Assembly (NCBI GenBank): GCA_009781565.1
Contig: WQXV01000060.1
Span: 1-6,844 of the forward strand
Length of the DNA: 6,844 nt
From: Actinomycetes bacterium
Lineage (GTDB): Bacteria; Actinomycetota; Coriobacteriia; WRKU01
Reading direction: 5' to 3'
In this document: positions 6,312 through 6,844 of the stretch, in pieces
Position numbering within the stretch: the stretch's first letter is position 1
How the letters are laid out: every line of letters begins with the position of its first letter
The notes under the pieces: generated by a model
What the model was told of the DNA's origin: nothing
Database searches by the model: none
The model's input: the letters and a program-made list of their open reading frames with translations, nothing else
Translations under genes and position numbers: made by a program

Positions 6312-6844
6312 CTAGGGGGTTGGAGGAACCAAGATCAACATCAGTGTGAACTGCATGGTCGTACCGATCGGCAAAGTATCCGTTCCCGAAGTTCTGAACC
6401 AGAGCCCGCCTGCATCTGCATGCAGGGGGTAGTTTGCTATGACCGAGCCGTTCGGATGTATGATCCACAGCGTCCCGATCGTCGAGGCTCCCTGATAGTA
6501 GGTCAATGGGAGGTAGTAACTTGGAGCAATCATATTCATAAGATAGTAGGTCGTGTTATTGGTCAAGCCGACTTGATGATCCAGCGCACCCGACCCCCAG
6601 AAGTTATGCATATATCCTGTTTGGATAACGCAAACCTCCGCCGGCGTCGCGGTACCGGTGGTGGCTCTAAAGGGAACCGACATGGGGATATGCGTTACAC
6701 TTAAAAGCTCGACCAGCGTCGTGATTGCGTTTATCTGTTCTTGCAGGCTTACCACCTGTTGTTCCAGAGTGGAAACACGGTTGACCAGCTCATTGAACGC
6801 TGTCGCATCGAAGCTGTCTCCCTGCGGCCCCTGTGGTCCTTGTG
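6312..6844 (-). CDS. C-terminal part of a collagen-like protein (5' end outside window)
   Basis: The frame enters the window at 6844 and ends with TAG at 6314-6312, giving 176 visible residues. The first visible residues are QGPQGPQGDS, the end of a Gly-X-Y collagen-like repeat. A heptad pattern follows with hydrophobic residues at 19, 23, 26, 30, 33, 37, 40, 44 and 47 (L,V,L,V,L,I,I,V,L), a four-heptad coiled coil expected to register a trimer. The remaining roughly 125 residues form a compact domain rich in Thr, Tyr and Gly that resembles, in layout only, the trimeric beta-sandwich heads of bacterial collagen-like surface or exosporium proteins such as BclA. Such proteins are usually surface-exposed, but the N-terminus and any secretion signal lie outside the window. 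The GTG at 6755 is an internal codon, not the start. It shares strand but no evident function with the sel genes. Confidence 0.8.
   Translation of the reverse strand, partial: QGPQGPQGDSFDATAFNELVNRVSTLEQQVVSLQEQINAITTLVELLSVTHIPMSVPFRATTGTATPAEVCVIQTGYMHNFWGSGALDHQVGLTNNTTYYLMNMIAPSYYLPLTYYQGASTIGTLWIIHPNGSVIANYPLHADAGGLWFRTSGTDTLPIGTTMQFTLMLILVPPTP

Noticed and set aside
6214..6704. Short frames on both strands overlapping the collagen-like gene
   Set aside because: They have no ribosome binding sites or recognisable motifs and conflict with the heptad and Gly-X-Y coding frame.

Overview
All genes supported in this window lie on the minus strand and read from high to low coordinates. Its core is a complete bacterial selenocysteine (Sec) locus in the order selD - selA - selB - selC (about 6217 down to 1670). 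It encodes selenophosphate synthetase, selenocysteine synthase, the Sec-specific elongation factor and tRNA-Sec. A collagen-like surface protein, cut by the window edge, lies upstream. A small membrane-anchored protein of unknown function, a polyprenyl diphosphate synthase and the first ten codons of another gene lie downstream.

The main point is that selD is itself a selenoprotein gene. An in-frame TGA at 6161-6163 falls exactly where the catalytic Cys/Sec of SelD belongs, inside the conserved Gly-(Cys/Sec)-x-x-Lys context. A well-formed bacterial SECIS hairpin follows immediately. A conventional ORF call would start at an internal GTG (6028) and lose the N-terminal 63 residues, including the catalytic centre. 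The tRNA that reads this UGA (UCA anticodon, 6-bp D stem, long variable arm, encoded CCA) lies at 1670-1766, so the locus encodes everything needed to translate its own first gene.

Layout from high to low coordinate: 6844-6312, C-terminal part of a collagen-like protein (Gly-X-Y tail, four-heptad coiled coil, C-terminal domain). 6288-6253, a perfect 12-bp inverted repeat between that gene and selD. 6217-5171, selD with Sec19. 5157-3757, selA, 13 nt after selD. 3728-1818, selB, 28 nt after selA. 1810-1783, possible selC promoter. 1766-1670, selC. 1644-1186, small anchored protein with a TTG start. 1051-47, polyprenyl diphosphate synthase. 30-1, start of the next gene, whose Shine-Dalgarno overlaps the synthase stop codon. 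The 119-141 bp between genes around 1052-1185 show no convincing feature beyond a ribosome binding site. No IS elements, CRISPR arrays or phage genes were seen.

Organism: a bacterium of moderately high GC (mid-50s percent by eye). The sel genes are of ordinary bacterial type. The gene content would fit an anaerobic or facultative Actinomycetota (Coriobacteriia-like) or a higher-GC Bacillota, but this is a low-confidence inference because the sequence carries no taxonomic marker. GATC tetranucleotides are strikingly abundant (about 90 by hand count, against about 27 expected for an unbiased sequence).
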